NCBI GenBank assembly: GCA_026874595.1
Contig: CM049319.1
Coordinates: 39,317,473 to 39,381,472, forward strand
DNA: 64,000 nucleotides
Direction of reading: 5' to 3'
Source: Sipunculus nudus
Lineage: Eukaryota > Annelida > Sipuncula > Golfingiida > Sipunculidae
Shown in pieces: positions 1 through 12,190 of the stretch. The notes below the pieces were generated by a model. It was not told where the DNA came from, did not search any database, and saw nothing but the letters and a program-made list of their open reading frames with translations. The translations under genes and the position numbers were made by a program. Numbering within the stretch: the first letter of the stretch is position 1; each line of letters begins with the position of its first letter.

Positions 1-1683
1 TAATCCATTAGAGAATTCTTGACTTATCTTATGATAAACAAATAAATGAGCACAAACATAACCCATTAGAGAATTCTTGACTTATCTTATGATAAACAAA
101 TAAATGAGCACAAACATAACCCATTAGAGAATTCTTGATGTATCTTATGATAAACAAATAAATGAGCACAAACATAATCCATTAGAGAATTCTTGATGTA
201 TCTTATGATAAACAAATAAATGAGCACAAACATAATCCGTTAGAGAATTCTTGACTTGTCTTATGATAAACAAATAAATGAGCACAAACATAATCCATTA
301 GAGAATTCTTGACTTATCTTATGATAAACAAATAAATGAGCACAAACATAACCCATTAGAGAATTCTTGACTTATCTTATGATAAACAAATAAATGAGCA
401 CAAACAAAGACCCATTAGAGAATTCTTGACTTATCTTATGATAAACAAATAAATGAACACAAACATAACCCATTAGAGAATTCTTGACTTATCTTATGAT
501 AAACAAATAAATGAGCACAAACATAACCCATTAGAGAATTCTTGACTTATCTTATGATAAACAAATAAATGAGCACAAACATAACCCATTAGAGAATTCT
601 TGACTTATCTTATGATAAACAAATAAATAAGCACAAACATAATCCATTAGAGAATTCTTGATGTATCTTATGATGAACAAATAAATAAGCACAAACATAA
701 CCCATTAGAGAATTCTTGACTTATCTTATGATAAACAAATAAATGAGCACAAACATAACCCATTAGAGAATTCTTGACTTATCTTATGATAAACAAATAA
801 ATGAGCACACACATAATCCATTAGAGAATTCTTGACTTGTCTTATGATTAATAACCAAATGAGCACAAACATAATCCATTAGAGAATTCTAGACGTATCT
901 TATGATGAATAAATAAATGAGCACAAACATAATCCATTAGAGAATTCTTGACATGTCCTATGATAAATAAATAAATGATCACAAACATAACCCATTAGAG
1001 AATTCTTGACTTATCTTATGATAAACAAATAAATGAGCACAAACATAATCCATTAGAGAATTCTTGATGTATCTTATGATAAACAAATAAATGAGCACAA
1101 ACATAATCCATTAGAGAATTCTTGATGTATCTTATGATAAACAAATAAATGAGCACAAACATAATCCATTAGAGAATTCTTGATGTATCTTATGATAAAC
1201 AAATAAATGAGCACAAACATAATCCGTTAGAGAATTCTTGACTTATCTTATGATAAACAAATAAATGAGCACAAACATAACCCATTAGAGAATTCTCGAC
1301 TTATCTTATGATGAACAAATAAATGAGCACAAACATAATCCATTAGAGAATTCTTGATGTATCTTATGATAAACAAATAAATGAGCACAAACATAATCCA
1401 TTAGAGAATTCTTGATGTATCTTATGATAAACAAATAAATGAGCACAAACATAATCCATTAGAGAATTCTTGATGTATCTTTTGATAAACAAATAAATGA
1501 GCACAAACATAATCCATTAGAGAATTCTTGACTTATCTTATGATAAACAAATAAATGAGCACAAACATAACCCATTAGAGAATTCTTGACTTATCTTATG
1601 ATAAACAAATAAATGAGCACAAACATAACCCATTAGAGAATTCTTGACTTGTCTTATGATAAATAAATAAATGAGCACTAACA
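1..1683. repeat. 1683-bp higher-order repeat, first copy
   Basis: Diagnostic variant units recur at a constant spacing of 1683 bp (29 units of 58 bp plus one extra base). The caaacaaaga variant lies at 401 and 2084, the ttaataacca variant at 848 and 2531, the tcttttgata variant at 1478 and 3161, and ctcgac at 1295 and 2978. The match to the second copy runs from base 1 to base 1586 of this copy. I saw one substitution in it, G at 106 against T at 1789. The start of this copy may lie upstream of the window. Confidence 0.93.
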
Positions 1684-3269
1684 TAATCCATTAGAGAATT
1701 CTTGACTTATCTTATGATAAACAAATAAATGAGCACAAACATAACCCATTAGAGAATTCTTGACTTATCTTATGATAAACAAATAAATTAGCACAAACAT
1801 AACCCATTAGAGAATTCTTGATGTATCTTATGATAAACAAATAAATGAGCACAAACATAATCCATTAGAGAATTCTTGATGTATCTTATGATAAACAAAT
1901 AAATGAGCACAAACATAATCCGTTAGAGAATTCTTGACTTGTCTTATGATAAACAAATAAATGAGCACAAACATAATCCATTAGAGAATTCTTGACTTAT
2001 CTTATGATAAACAAATAAATGAGCACAAACATAACCCATTAGAGAATTCTTGACTTATCTTATGATAAACAAATAAATGAGCACAAACAAAGACCCATTA
2101 GAGAATTCTTGACTTATCTTATGATAAACAAATAAATGAACACAAACATAACCCATTAGAGAATTCTTGACTTATCTTATGATAAACAAATAAATGAGCA
2201 CAAACATAACCCATTAGAGAATTCTTGACTTATCTTATGATAAACAAATAAATGAGCACAAACATAACCCATTAGAGAATTCTTGACTTATCTTATGATA
2301 AACAAATAAATAAGCACAAACATAATCCATTAGAGAATTCTTGATGTATCTTATGATGAACAAATAAATAAGCACAAACATAACCCATTAGAGAATTCTT
2401 GACTTATCTTATGATAAACAAATAAATGAGCACAAACATAACCCATTAGAGAATTCTTGACTTATCTTATGATAAACAAATAAATGAGCACACACATAAT
2501 CCATTAGAGAATTCTTGACTTGTCTTATGATTAATAACCAAATGAGCACAAACATAATCCATTAGAGAATTCTAGACGTATCTTATGATGAATAAATAAA
2601 TGAGCACAAACATAATCCATTAGAGAATTCTTGACATGTCCTATGATAAATAAATAAATGATCACAAACATAACCCATTAGAGAATTCTTGACTTATCTT
2701 ATGATAAACAAATAAATGAGCACAAACATAATCCATTAGAGAATTCTTGATGTATCTTATGATAAACAAATAAATGAGCACAAACATAATCCATTAGAGA
2801 ATTCTTGATGTATCTTATGATAAACAAATAAATGAGCACAAACATAATCCATTAGAGAATTCTTGATGTATCTTATGATAAACAAATAAATGAGCACAAA
2901 CATAATCCGTTAGAGAATTCTTGACTTATCTTATGATAAACAAATAAATGAGCACAAACATAACCCATTAGAGAATTCTCGACTTATCTTATGATGAACA
3001 AATAAATGAGCACAAACATAATCCATTAGAGAATTCTTGATGTATCTTATGATAAACAAATAAATGAGCACAAACATAATCCATTAGAGAATTCTTGATG
3101 TATCTTATGATAAACAAATAAATGAGCACAAACATAATCCATTAGAGAATTCTTGATGTATCTTTTGATAAACAAATAAATGAGCACAAACATAATCCAT
3201 TAGAGAATTCTTGACTTATCTTATGATAAACAAATAAATGAGCACAAACATAACCCATTAGAGAATTCT
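1684..3269. repeat. 1683-bp higher-order repeat, second copy (incomplete)
   Basis: This block repeats 1-1586 almost base for base, including all rare variant units in the same order. Similarity ends at 3270, where this copy reads ctcgac and the first copy reads cttgac. The last unit (ctcgac, atgatgaac) instead matches the unit 290 bp (five units) earlier at 2978. That points to a second, shorter five-unit exchange at the array edge. Confidence 0.92.
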
Positions 3270-3290
3270 CGACTTATCTTATGATGAACA

Positions 3291-3610
3291 AGGGTGAGGT
3301 TCTCCTGTATCTGGGAGGCTGACTTATCGTAAAAATTCAAGATAAGAATTAATTAAATAAATATACTTGTAATACATATTACATTTGTATGAAGTACATA
3401 TAAACATACAAACAAGTCAATGATATACACATATGAATTTAAACAAACAATGTACCTCGACTGTTGGTATGTATAGCGTCTGTTTTTGCACGAGTGAATG
3501 ACTCGGAGTAATTAGTGTTCATCAGATTGAGCACGTCAAGTTATTTCTTTATTATAAATCATTATTCGATTAATGTCAACATATGTCTTTTCGAGGGAGA
3601 ACCTTTACCT
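3291..3610. mobile_element. Possible 320-bp inverted-repeat element at satellite edge
   Basis: The satellite ends exactly where agggtgaggttctcc (3291-3305) begins. An inverted partner, gggagaacctttacct, lies at 3595-3610. Twelve of 15 positions match as terminal inverted repeats. The interior is AT-rich and non-coding. I see no target-site duplication, so chance similarity cannot be excluded. If real, it would be a short non-autonomous DNA element whose left end coincides with the array boundary. Confidence 0.3.
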
Positions 3611-5110
3611 ATATATAGCTTTAACCTTTAAGCAATTTATATTTGATATGTGTGAATTTAGATTAATATAAACTTGACAGCTATAAAAATGTGCCCCCAC
3701 ATTCATTATGCACGATGAGTCGCATCCAGAATCGCTCACTCACGTGTCTGCACTCTGACTATTAATCAGCAAATGGCTCCAATATTTAATTAGGATTGGG
3801 TTCAAATGCACACTCTGAGCTGTTACATACAGAGCAAAAGTTCAACAAATGCAAATGAATATTTTCAAATGCAAATATGAATCACTTAACTTGCCACAGG
3901 AAAAATATGTATATAATATATATATGACTATTGCAGAGAATGCAGAATTACTGGTAAGCAGAGGCTTTGATCGAAGTACCTCTCTCTCTCTCTCATATTA
4001 ATAAATGGTGATTAAAAAACATTAAATGAACGTGTGTATAACTAGAAGTTATAATATATTTGGCCACCGGTTATAAGCCTAGAATCGATAACAAGGACAA
4101 TAATGATGATGATGATGTTTATGATAATAATGATTGATCGAGTCACTCCACGACAACTGCTGGGTAGAGGAGTCTGAGGTCAAATGTCACATGATGATGC
4201 TCAGCTGGCTCTTGTTAATAACCAGACTATAAACAATGTATAAACAATTTATATAAACAATATATATATATATATATAAAGAATATATTTACAAACAATA
4301 TATATATATTTTTATATATACACAGATTTATAAGCTGCAGGGAAGAAATGATTACTGTCTCATGAACAAGATTACAGAGAGTCAATTTTTTTTTAATCTG
4401 AACAGTCGATCCCGCTGGTCGTTAAAAAATTGTGCATAAACATATATATCACACCCATTGTATGATATAAGCCTTACAATTTAAACATAGGAACCATTTT
4501 GGTTGAGTCTTGTATTTTGGTGTATACCAGATAAAACCTGTTTTATTTTCGATAATTCTATAGTCAATAACCTTGGTAACCATACGTGAATAAGCTTATT
4601 TGAACACTTATATAGCTTTGACATCCTAACAAACAGTGTTATTTATCATCCTTTGAGTATATCCTAAATTGGTGGATACGTATCCTAGAGCAACGCTATT
4701 GATATGTCCCGCCATAAAAACCATTTGTTCACAGACAAATTCAAATGACCTGGCGGAGTGGAGCGAGCAGTAATTAAGAACAGAGCTGTATCAGTTGATT
4801 CCGTATTTAGCTAATACTAAAAACAAGTCACAAAAGCTGACTCCATAGCAACAGACATCGGTCCAACGTTCCTTTACAGACACATCAAACCCGAAACTCC
4901 ATCCTTGGTATTATCTGTAATTTTTATAATTATAGTTATATGGCAAGTTGAAAGCTCATTCACTGTCAGTGTGCATATCAAGCAAGGTAGAATAATGAAA
5001 CAATTCAGGAGAAGAGTTCATCATATCTTCAGCCGGCTCGATCACTCATGACACCGAGTTTACACATAAAAACTCTCAGTTCTCATAGGGTCCTACACAG
5101 GCACCAACCT
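3611..5110. other. Unique AT-rich DNA with short simple repeats
   Basis: No gene or recognisable element is visible. Small simple repeats are (TC)7 at 3981-3994, GAT repeats near 4101-4117 and AT runs near 4259-4278 and 4300-4320. The stretch has stops in all frames. Confidence 0.6.
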
Positions 5111-5335
5111 ACAGGAGTACAAGTAGATATCTTCAGGTGTCATAATACCGAGTACAGGGGTAGATCCTCAGGTGTTATAATACCAAGTACAGGTGTTGAT
5201 CTTCAGGTGTCAAAATTCTGAGAACAGGTTAGATCTTATGGTATCTTACCTTCAGGTGTCTTTATACCAAGTACAGTTGTAGATTTTCAGGTTTTTAATG
5301 CTGGGTACGTGTGGAGATCTTTGGGTGTAAAATAT
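5111..5335. repeat. Degenerate ~35-bp minisatellite, about 6 copies
   Basis: Units centred on cttcaggtgtcataatacc followed by agtacaggggtagat recur roughly every 35 bp (caggtgt at about 5134, 5169 and 5204, then more divergent copies). Divergence grows toward the right end, where only agtac and gatctt motifs remain. It is an old, decaying tandem array. Confidence 0.75.
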
Positions 5336-6522
5336 TAAGTAATTTGAATAGAAGCATCTTTTATGTCAGATTTATACAAATTCTTTTTTTGTACAGTTTT
5401 AATTATGAATGGAAAGAGTACAAGCTGGATAATCCCCAAAGTAGACACATTTCTATAAACTTGATTATGTGCATACCATATCTTGTACTTGGGTAAATGC
5501 GTAGATATGTTCCATTGGACGGGGCCTGTTAAAAATTCGGCCATGACCTTGGCTCTATGAGTGAGATGATATTATATTGTTAATTTACAGACGAAGTATA
5601 ATATATTGTATATAATAGATACTATATTATATGATTTATATATTATGGAATAATTCACACTCCAATAGCATTTCCTCAATAGCTTTATGCTTTATTCTGA
5701 AATTTTGTATGCCCATTATCTTTGATAGCATTTTCATTGTACAAAGCTTGTGGCGCCACCTGCATGTCACGTCTCAGGTTTTTTTTCTTGTTTTTATGAA
5801 ATGTGGTGAGGATACTCGTCTTGGATAGCTTTATCCCTTAAACAATACCTTTTGGTGCTTCCTGTGTAACTGATCATTGAATATGGTTCACAGACGGAAA
5901 TTGTTAAAAGGGGTTAGTGACGAGGTCTTGGGACACCATGGTACACTGACAGAATTCACCAGAATACAGTTACCTGATGGTGACTAGCCAGCCCACACAT
6001 TTTGCAGGATACTGTAAAAAAAATCTCTACTCTTATAAATAGAACTTTCACCACCAAAATTCAGAGGGCTCGTTTTGACTTGATAGGCAAATGTCTTAAT
6101 AAAATATTTAAAAAAAAATGCATTTGAATGTATCATTTTGTTCGCAGAATGTTAGGACCTGTTGTGCCGTGCCAGATTACACGCCTACACCACTCTCGTT
6201 GATTCCGATGTTTTAAATGTCAGCATTACTTAAACACTGTAAAGTCCCTTCAGTCGTTGCAGGGGTTTTATGTCAGCAATTAAAAATGTCTTAGTTGGCC
6301 AATGATACACATCTGTTGCTTTCCTTGTGACTATTTCAGCTGTGGTAATAATCGTCCCAAAAGCATTATGTGTTTTTTTTGGTTGGTTTGCATGTTAGCA
6401 AATTTACCGACAAGGTTATGAACGGATAACGTAAAGGTTTGGATTAACACCCAAAAAACATCCTTTAATTTTTGGTGGTAATAATTTTGTTTAAAGGATT
6501 TATTACCATTGTTCGTCCAGAG
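5336..6522. other. Unique AT-rich DNA, nothing recognised
   Basis: Short open frames of 60-70 codons occur but have no recognisable motifs and sit in AT-rich sequence. Poly-A-rich stretches occur at about 6017-6025 and 6110-6118. Confidence 0.55.
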
Positions 6523-6934
6523 CGCGTAACTGGGGGTCGTCATTCACCAGTATTACTGGGAACATTTAGCGTAACAGTGGGTCGTCATTCACCGGTATTA
6601 CTGGGAACATTCAGCGTAACAGGGGGTCGTCATTCACCAGTATTACTGGGAACAATCAGCAAACAGGGGGTCGTCTTTCACCAGTATTACTGGGAACATT
6701 CAGCGTCACAGTGGGTCTTCATCCACTAGTATTACTGAGAACATTCAGCGTCACAGGGGGTCGTCTTTCACCAGTATTACTGGGAACAATCAGCGTAACA
6801 GGGGGTCGTCTTTCACCAGTATTAATGGGAACATTCAGCATCACAGTGGGTCGTTATTCACCAGTATTACTGGGAACATTCAGCGTAACAGGGGGTCGTC
6901 ATTCACCAGTTTTACTGGGAACATTCAGTGTCAA
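6523..6934 (+). repeat. 45-bp minisatellite, about 9 copies
   Basis: The unit is ggggtcgtcattcaccagta then ttactgggaacattcagcg then taacag, 45 bp in all. Because 45 is a multiple of three, the plus strand reads as a 15-residue repeat (VTGGRHSPVLLGTFS) over several units. One unit near 6658-6668 is 44 bp (gcaaacag instead of gcgtaacag) and shifts the frame, splitting the open reading into two overlapping frames. No splice or promoter context supports expression, so I regard the open frames as a by-product of unit length. Confidence 0.93.
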
Positions 6935-8112
6935 TTTATCAATGGGGAAGAAGTCTAAACGCCTGCAATGCACACAGGTATGACCAAATTGGACCAGCTT
7001 TTTTTTCTAGTGGGCATAACAGACGTGTAATGCTCCCATCGGTGAGCCCACCGACATGTTGCCCGTGGACCTTATGAATATTTTGACGCAAATGAATTAC
7101 TCTTTCGCTGTGTGCACAAGCACTTTGTATTGTCGTGTTTCATGGGTTGTAATTATAATTATAGAATAGTTATTTTAATTAAAAACCGTTCGCTGATTTA
7201 TTTTCATTTAATTACTTACTTAGATAATGTCTGTCTCCTCTTACCTTTTGTCTGAATTGCCACCCCCTGATCTGACCCAGCTTATAGGTCATAAACAGTG
7301 AAATACAAAAAAACGTCTGTGGACGCCGAGGATCTTTTGTGTTTCAGCTTTTGGGTCAGAATGTCACTGTTCACAAATGTTTGTAGCAGGAGCTGTTCCC
7401 AAAGAAAAACATATTTCCCAAAGAGCACTCTAGAGACAGACCATTTTACAAGTGATTATCATTTTTCAGGAAAGCTCAAGAGTTAAAATATGTTTTACGA
7501 TTTTATAATAAAAGGACATACTAATAACAAACAAGTAAACGAAAGATATAATTAAAATGAATATAAATCGAAGACCACTAGTGTGTCGCTAGAGAGTTAA
7601 TTGTAGATAATAAGTTCCTTTTAAAGCATATTTCTTGAAAGAGAGCAAATTCCCTCCTTTTTATTCCGACTTGAAGTAAAATGTGTACAATTTTGTCCAT
7701 TAAAGCTTAATGATATATTTTTCCTCTTAAGTATTTATGTTTGATCTAAATCGATGTGTATTTTCTTACAAGCACATGTAATATAGAGAATTCTAATAAT
7801 ACTTAAGAGCCAAAATAAAAGACATCACATTATGCATGCATGAAGTATTTGTATTAATGACTTTCTTGTAGTCACATTATTTCTCTTTTTTTATTTGACA
7901 CTGATGGATTCTCAGCGAGACTGTGTTAGTGCCGATGACATCATTGTTAGTCAAATGGATGTGATCTTGAGGGTCGTCCAGCTTAATCATTTAACCCCCC
8001 CCCCCACACACACACAACATGAAATATGCTTACACCATATAAGACCTTTGATTTATTAATTGAATGTTTCAATTTTAATATTTTCGAGAAATTATTGGTA
8101 AATATGATTATT
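6935..8112. other. Unique AT-rich DNA
   Basis: No gene seen. A C-rich then (CA)n stretch lies at about 7995-8017. Other parts are plain AT-rich sequence with frequent stops. Confidence 0.55.
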
Positions 8113-8404
8113 AGGCCAAAAAAATAAAAAGGTATGGTTCTCAGGCACTTTTTTTCAGAAATCCCTGCGGGCGGGCGGTATTTAATTTTTGACCTTTTTT
8201 GTATGTTTCGATAAAAATGTCATATGAAAATCACAGGGTTTTCTTGCTAAACAGATATAAAAGCACTACATAACAAAGGAAACCGTATCAAAATTGTATT
8301 ATTTTATCTTCTTGAAAGATGAAAAATAAAATAAAAACGTCTGATGCGGAGGGTTAATTGATGCGGGCGGTGCCATAGTACCATACCTTTTACTTTTTTA
8401 GCCT
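8113..8404. mobile_element. MITE-like element with ~36-bp terminal inverted repeats
   Basis: The left end reads aggccaaaaaaataaaaagg then tatggttctcaggcac. The right end, reverse-complemented, reads aggctaaaaaagtaaaagg then tatggtactatggcac. About 80% of positions match over 36 bp. The 292-bp element has no coding capacity. Inside each end sits a gcgggcggt motif (about 8168-8176 and 8363-8371). No clear target duplication is visible at the flanks (gattatt and tataaat). It is best described as a short non-autonomous DNA element of unknown superfamily. Confidence 0.6.
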
Positions 8405-8650
8405 TATAAATAAAAATATGTTGCAAGTGATTGCAGTAACGCAGCTGCATCCCCTTGTAATCTTATTTTTGTAACTGGATGCCATGGTTCTTAAAAAAAC
8501 ACAAGACGGGTACAGCTATATAGCTATTTCACAACCATCTACATTCACATATCTTCATAACCATACTGACCTACATTATAACTGTCACCAAAATGACACC
8601 AAGACTAAGCTAAGTGACGAGAGACAACTAAAGGCAGTAAGCTCGTACAT

Positions 8651-9920
8651 TCCAAAGTTGAAGGTAATACTGGTAACGTAGGTGTACTGGCAATGTATAT
8701 GCCACAATCCAAGGTGTACTGAAATGTAAATGCCACAATCCAAGGTATACTGGTAATTTAGATGCCACAATCCAAGGTATACTGGTAATTTAGATGCCAC
8801 AATCCAAGGTATACTGGTAATTTAGATGCCACAATCCAAGTTGTACTGGTAATTTAGATGCCACAATCCAAGGTGTACTGGTAATGTAGATGCCACAATC
8901 CAAGGTATACTGGAAAAGTAGAAGCCACAATCCAAGGTATACCGGTTATGTAGATGCCACAATCCAAGGTGTACTGGTAATGTAGATGCCACAATCCAAG
9001 GTATACTGGTAATGTAGATGCCACAATCCAAGGTATTCTTGTAATGTAGATGCCACAATCCAAGGTATCCTGGAAAAGTAGATGCCACAATCCAAGGTAT
9101 ACTGGTAATATAGATGCCACAATCCAAGGTATACTGGTATTATAGATGCCACAATCCAAGGTATACTGGTGATTTCGATGCCACAATCCAAGGTATAATT
9201 GTAATATAGATGCTAGAATCCAAGTTGTACTGGTAATTTAGATGCCACAATCCAAGGTGTACTGGTAATTTAGATGCCACAATCCAAGGTATACTGGAAA
9301 GTAGATGCCACAGTCCAAGGTGTACTGGTAATGTAGATGCCACATTCCAAGGTATACTGGTAATTTAGATGCCACAATCCAAGGTATACTGGTAATGTAG
9401 ATGCCACAATCCAAGGTATACTGGTAATGTAGATGCCACAATCCAAGGTATACAGGTAATGTATATGCCACAATCCAAGGTGTACTGGTAATGTAGATGC
9501 CACAATCCTAGGTGTACTGATAATGAAGATGCCACAATCCAAGTTGTACTGGTAATTAAGATTTCACAATCCAAGGTGTACTGGTAATGTAAATGCCTCA
9601 ATCCAAGGTATACTGGTAATGTAGATGCCACAATCCAAGGTATACTGGAAAAGTAGATTCCACAATCCAAGGTGTACTGGTAATGTAGATGCCACAATCC
9701 AAGGTATACTGGTAATTTAGATGCCACAATCCAAGGTATACTGGTAATGTAGATGCCACAATCCAAGGTATACTGGTAATGTAGATGCCACAATCCAAGG
9801 TATACAGGTAATGTTGATGCCACAATCCAAGGTATACTGGTAATGTAGATGCCACAATCCAAGGCATACTGCTAATGTAGATGCCACAATCCAAGGCATA
9901 CTGCTAATGTAGATGCCACC
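8651..9920. repeat. 32-bp minisatellite, about 39 copies
   Basis: The unit gatgccacaatccaaggtat plus actggtaatgta is 32 bp and recurs with exact spacing (for example 8761 and 8793). Variants include ggtgtactgg, ggaaaagtag and ctgctaatg. The minus strand of the consensus unit lacks stops in all three frames. The array therefore yields several overlapping open frames, the longest 165 codons at 9365-9862, reading as a 32-residue repeat (GLWHLHYQYTLDCGIY is part of it). Since 32 is not a multiple of three and every frame is open, this is a compositional artefact rather than evidence for a protein. Confidence 0.97.
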
Positions 9921-10272
9921 ATAATGGAATGTTAGTATGTCAGATGGAGAAGATAATGTAAGGCTAGGACTGACGTAACGTAACTGACAAAACGTAAATT
10001 AAAATCAGATGCATTTCAAGAAAATTTGAAGTTAATGTAATAGCCAACATTGCACTTTTTTTGTAGTGGCCTTGAAGCCATTTACCCCGGGTTGGAATTG
10101 ATATGGGACAGGTTTTACACGTAAATAAAGCTCGCATACAATTATAAATCTTATACCAGCATACTTTTTGCAATGCCACATCTTCTACTGTTAATATGAC
10201 TTTCTGGATACCAGGGGCGTAGCCAGGATTGAGGGAGGGGAGGGGGCCGAAATATCTGGCAAAGGCAATTGA

Positions 10273-10275
<3 letters not shown>
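9921..10275. other. Unique DNA with a transposon-end-like motif
   Basis: No gene seen. The motif caggggcgtagccagg at 10212-10227, followed by a G-rich run, resembles the terminal sequence of widespread invertebrate DNA transposons (a hAT-like CAGGGGCG start is one possibility). A partner end is not recognisable because an (AT)n run follows at once. Confidence 0.35.

Positions 10276-10326
<51 letters not shown>
10276..10326. repeat. (AT)n microsatellite
   Basis: A pure alternating AT run of about 51 bp follows gatgc and is followed by aattatttcgc. Confidence 0.98.
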
Positions 10327-10329
<3 letters not shown>

Positions 10330-12110
10330 TATTTCGCTTTCTGCTGAGGCAGGGAAATAAAGAGATTAAGTTTAAATTAAAACCTGTTTTTCCGCATGTC
10401 CATATTTGGCAGAAGAATAACGATTAAATTAATGAATAAATTTCATCTTATTGGAATTTTCAATTTTACAATATGATAAATTTGCAACACAAACAAAAAT
10501 ATGCAAATATAAGTAAATTAAGAAGCATAAGCTGCATCATTATTTATCCTAAGTTTGGTCATGTCAAATAATGCATACACATATTTTTTTCTATTTTTAA
10601 GTCATAAAATGCTTAAACTTAATTAAAAAATTAAACAAAAATAAAAACACTAATAATGGCATCTTCTAGATTATTTCTTAGATTGCTGTCCCAAAAAGGT
10701 TTGTATATTGCGATTTTTAGTTAAATATACATGCTTAATTATATAAACTAAAGTAAGAAAATTCAGAAAAATTGATTTAAAAATCCCTTTTCAAATCAGG
10801 TACACACAATGGCGGTTGGATCAGGAACAAATAACAATACTCGTGTTAATATTCTCTCAACTATAATTTAATACTAAATTTCACACATGTTAGAAAGAAA
10901 GCAAACAGTTTTAACTTTTCTGAAGCAAGGAGTTCCTCTCAATATGCACATCACAGAGAGCAAAACCTAACAATGATAATTCAGTGTGCACTCATTTTAA
11001 CCCCTTGTTATACAAAAAAAAACTCCAAAATAAAGCAGGGCCTAGAAAAAATGAATTAAACATAGAAAATTATAACATTCATCTTGTTTATGCATCGTCT
11101 CCATGGAGTGGGGTAGTGGCGGGAGGGGAAACCTAGCTCTGCTGAGCAAAGGGAGCCAGCTGCATGGACTGAAACCAGTTATATAACCGGTGGCTAGGTG
11201 AGGGTTCCGGCATTCACTGGATACAACGATGCTGGGTTGACTTGATGTAAACAATACTTGACATGGTGTCTGAAAACTTGAATAAAAGCTACTGTTTTTG
11301 AGCAATTCCTTGAAAAATTTCAGTTTTCAAAAGAGTAAATCCTGATGTATATATGCTGTAAAAATTAAATCATCAGTTCTTACAGGGAAAAATGTGCGTG
11401 GGTTAAATTAGGCAAAATTGAAGGTAATGATTGTACATTTGTGCTAATAACTTTAAAAAAATACAAAATTCTGATAAAATTTCAGGCATACGATTAATTT
11501 TTGATTAAATAAAGGTTTATCCTGGCAAAAGTCTCTACCTTTAACAGTTACTATGTTTAGTGAAAAATATATTTCCTGATGTTTTGACAAGATATATTAT
11601 GTTCAGACTCATTACTTCTCAAATTATGCAATATTGACTCAATGTTTTGCATGCACATAGGAAATATATAGAGGATTATCTATGCAAAATATAAACAAAA
11701 AACTATAGTGGTTTAAATAAAAATGTAACAGCTGGCTTTTACTGGAAAACGGAGGGCTTTCCTTCATTTTCTGAGGAAATGAAGTTGCAGTGACCAAGTT
11801 TTGGGTTTGGTAGGAGAATTAATAGGATATCTAACTGTTAGTTGAATTTTGGATTCGTAGGTCCAGGAGTTTCAAACAGTTTCCATGAAAACCGACGGAC
11901 GGCCGGCCAGACAGAAGACGGACAAAGGACCATCGCTTGAGCTCAGATGACTTATAGTCTTATTTGCAGGATTAAACCTCATGAAATGTAGAAATGTCCT
12001 AAATATACGGATATGACAGGATTTTCATGATTGTGTTTTGGAACATTTTATCGCTATTAGACTGGTTGAAGTTCCGGGAGGACTGGAAGTACTGGATGCC
12101 CCCCGCGCTG
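10327..12110. other. AT-rich DNA, partly old interspersed repeat
   Basis: No gene recognised. The segment 11891-11950 contains gacggacggccggccagaca, then gacggacaaaggaccat and gcttgagctcag. Runs of GACGGACGG followed by a gagctcag motif recall interspersed repeats familiar from molluscs. This is recognition by style only. The AT-rich stretch from about 11350 to 11990 may belong to the same element. Confidence 0.35.
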
Positions 12111-12188
12111 CCCCCCCCCCCCCCCCCCCCGATTTAAGCCGATTTTAAATTGTGGAGCCAAGAACACACACACACACGAGAGAGAGAG
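12111..12188. repeat. C20 homopolymer and (AC)n(GA)n microsatellite
   Basis: A run of 20 C residues occupies 12111-12130. About 33 bp further on, alternating AC (12164-12177) passes directly into alternating GA (about 12178-12188). Confidence 0.95.
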
Positions 12189-12190
12189 GG

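Larger units (their letters stand above)
1..3290. repeat. 58-bp satellite array (right end), about 57 copies
   Basis: The first 3.29 kb is an uninterrupted head-to-tail array of a 58-bp AT-rich unit. Each unit carries the EcoRI-containing core agagaattct, followed by tcttatgataaac and then aaatgagcacaaacataa. Units fall mainly into two sequence types, one reading cttgacttatc and one cttgatgtatc after the core, with rarer types such as ctagacgtatc and ttgacatgtcc. The left end lies outside the window. The array stops abruptly at 3290, inside a unit and directly after atgatgaaca. Nothing in it looks coding, since stops occur in every frame. It is most simply a satellite or large minisatellite. 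Confidence 0.97.

Noticed and set aside
6472-6983. Two overlapping plus-strand frames encoding a 15-residue repeat
   Set aside because: The unit is 45 bp, so any stop-free unit stays open. A one-base deletion breaks the frame, and there is no gene context.
9365-9862. 165-codon minus-strand open frame and overlapping frames nearby
   Set aside because: They arise because the 32-bp tandem unit lacks stops in all three minus-strand frames. All frames are equally open, which is not how coding sequence behaves.
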